Source: Geobacter sp. UBA6802 (GTDB lineage Bacteria > Desulfobacterota > Desulfuromonadia > Geobacterales > Pseudopelobacteraceae). Taken from it: a stretch of DNA of 5,454 nt. The translations under genes were made by a program, and so were the position numbers. Shown here piece after piece: positions 5,392-5,454 of this stretch (positions within the stretch are counted from its first letter, which is position 1; each line of letters begins with the position of its first letter). The DNA is taken from the NCBI GenBank assembly GCA_002452325.1, contig DKFG01000317.1, positions 1 to 5,454 of the forward strand, in the 5' to 3' direction. The notes below the pieces were generated by a model, which saw nothing but the letters and a program-made list of their open reading frames with translations, did no database searches and had not been told where the DNA came from.

Positions 5392-5454
5392 CACGAATCG
5401 TCCTCATCAGGTTGACAGTACTGCGATACTGCTACCCCTCCTGATCAAGAAAAA
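5392..5454. other. Non-coding end of window with nested inverted repeats
   Basis: ATCAGG (5406-5411) pairs with CCTGAT (5440-5445). Inside it, CAGTA (5416-5420) pairs with TACTG (5427-5431) around a 6-nt loop. The rightward sequence continues with AAGAAAAA, so there is no U-tract within the window and a terminator for the sensor gene cannot be confirmed. None of the three forward frames after the stop codon at 5389-5391 continues into a recognisable output domain. Confidence 0.35.

Overview
The window looks like a chromosomal segment of a Gram-negative, cytochrome-rich deltaproteobacterium, most likely of the Geobacter/Trichlorobacter group (Desulfuromonadia). This rests on a periplasmic c-type haem sensor domain joined to HAMP and PAS, a Gram-negative PBP1A, moderate GC and good sigma-70-type promoters. 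No gene was matched to a database, so the genus is inference.

Layout. Bases 1-190 hold no convincing protein gene. On the minus strand they carry a near-consensus promoter (TTGACG, 17 bp, TATAAA) with an A/T-rich UP-like element upstream and a boxA-like sequence (TGGTCTTTGA) in the presumed transcript. This is what the promoter and leader of an rRNA operon look like. The 16S gene would lie beyond the left edge and is not in the window. Bases 191-292 are the upstream region of a rightward gene and contain two short inverted repeats. Bases 293-1597 (+) encode an exported LysM plus L,D-transpeptidase (YkuD) protein. Bases 1582-4035 (-) encode a complete bifunctional class A penicillin-binding protein (PBP1A); its 3' end overlaps the transpeptidase gene tail to tail by 16 bp. 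Bases 4036-4191 are a divergent promoter region. Bases 4192-5391 (+) encode a membrane sensor with a periplasmic Tll0287-like (DUF3365) haem-c domain, HAMP and a terminal PAS domain, but no kinase, cyclase or chemotaxis output. The last 63 bases are non-coding.

How the genes relate. PBP1A polymerises glycan and makes 4-3 peptide cross-links; the L,D-transpeptidase makes 3-3 cross-links or attaches proteins to peptidoglycan. Two cell-wall cross-linking enzymes therefore face each other with overlapping ends. The haem sensor is divergent from PBP1A, and no functional link between them can be shown from sequence. I see no mobile element, CRISPR array or obvious new multi-gene system. The items most worth checking are the putative rRNA leader, the output-less haem sensor, the proline-rich insertion in PBP1A and the overlapping convergent gene ends.
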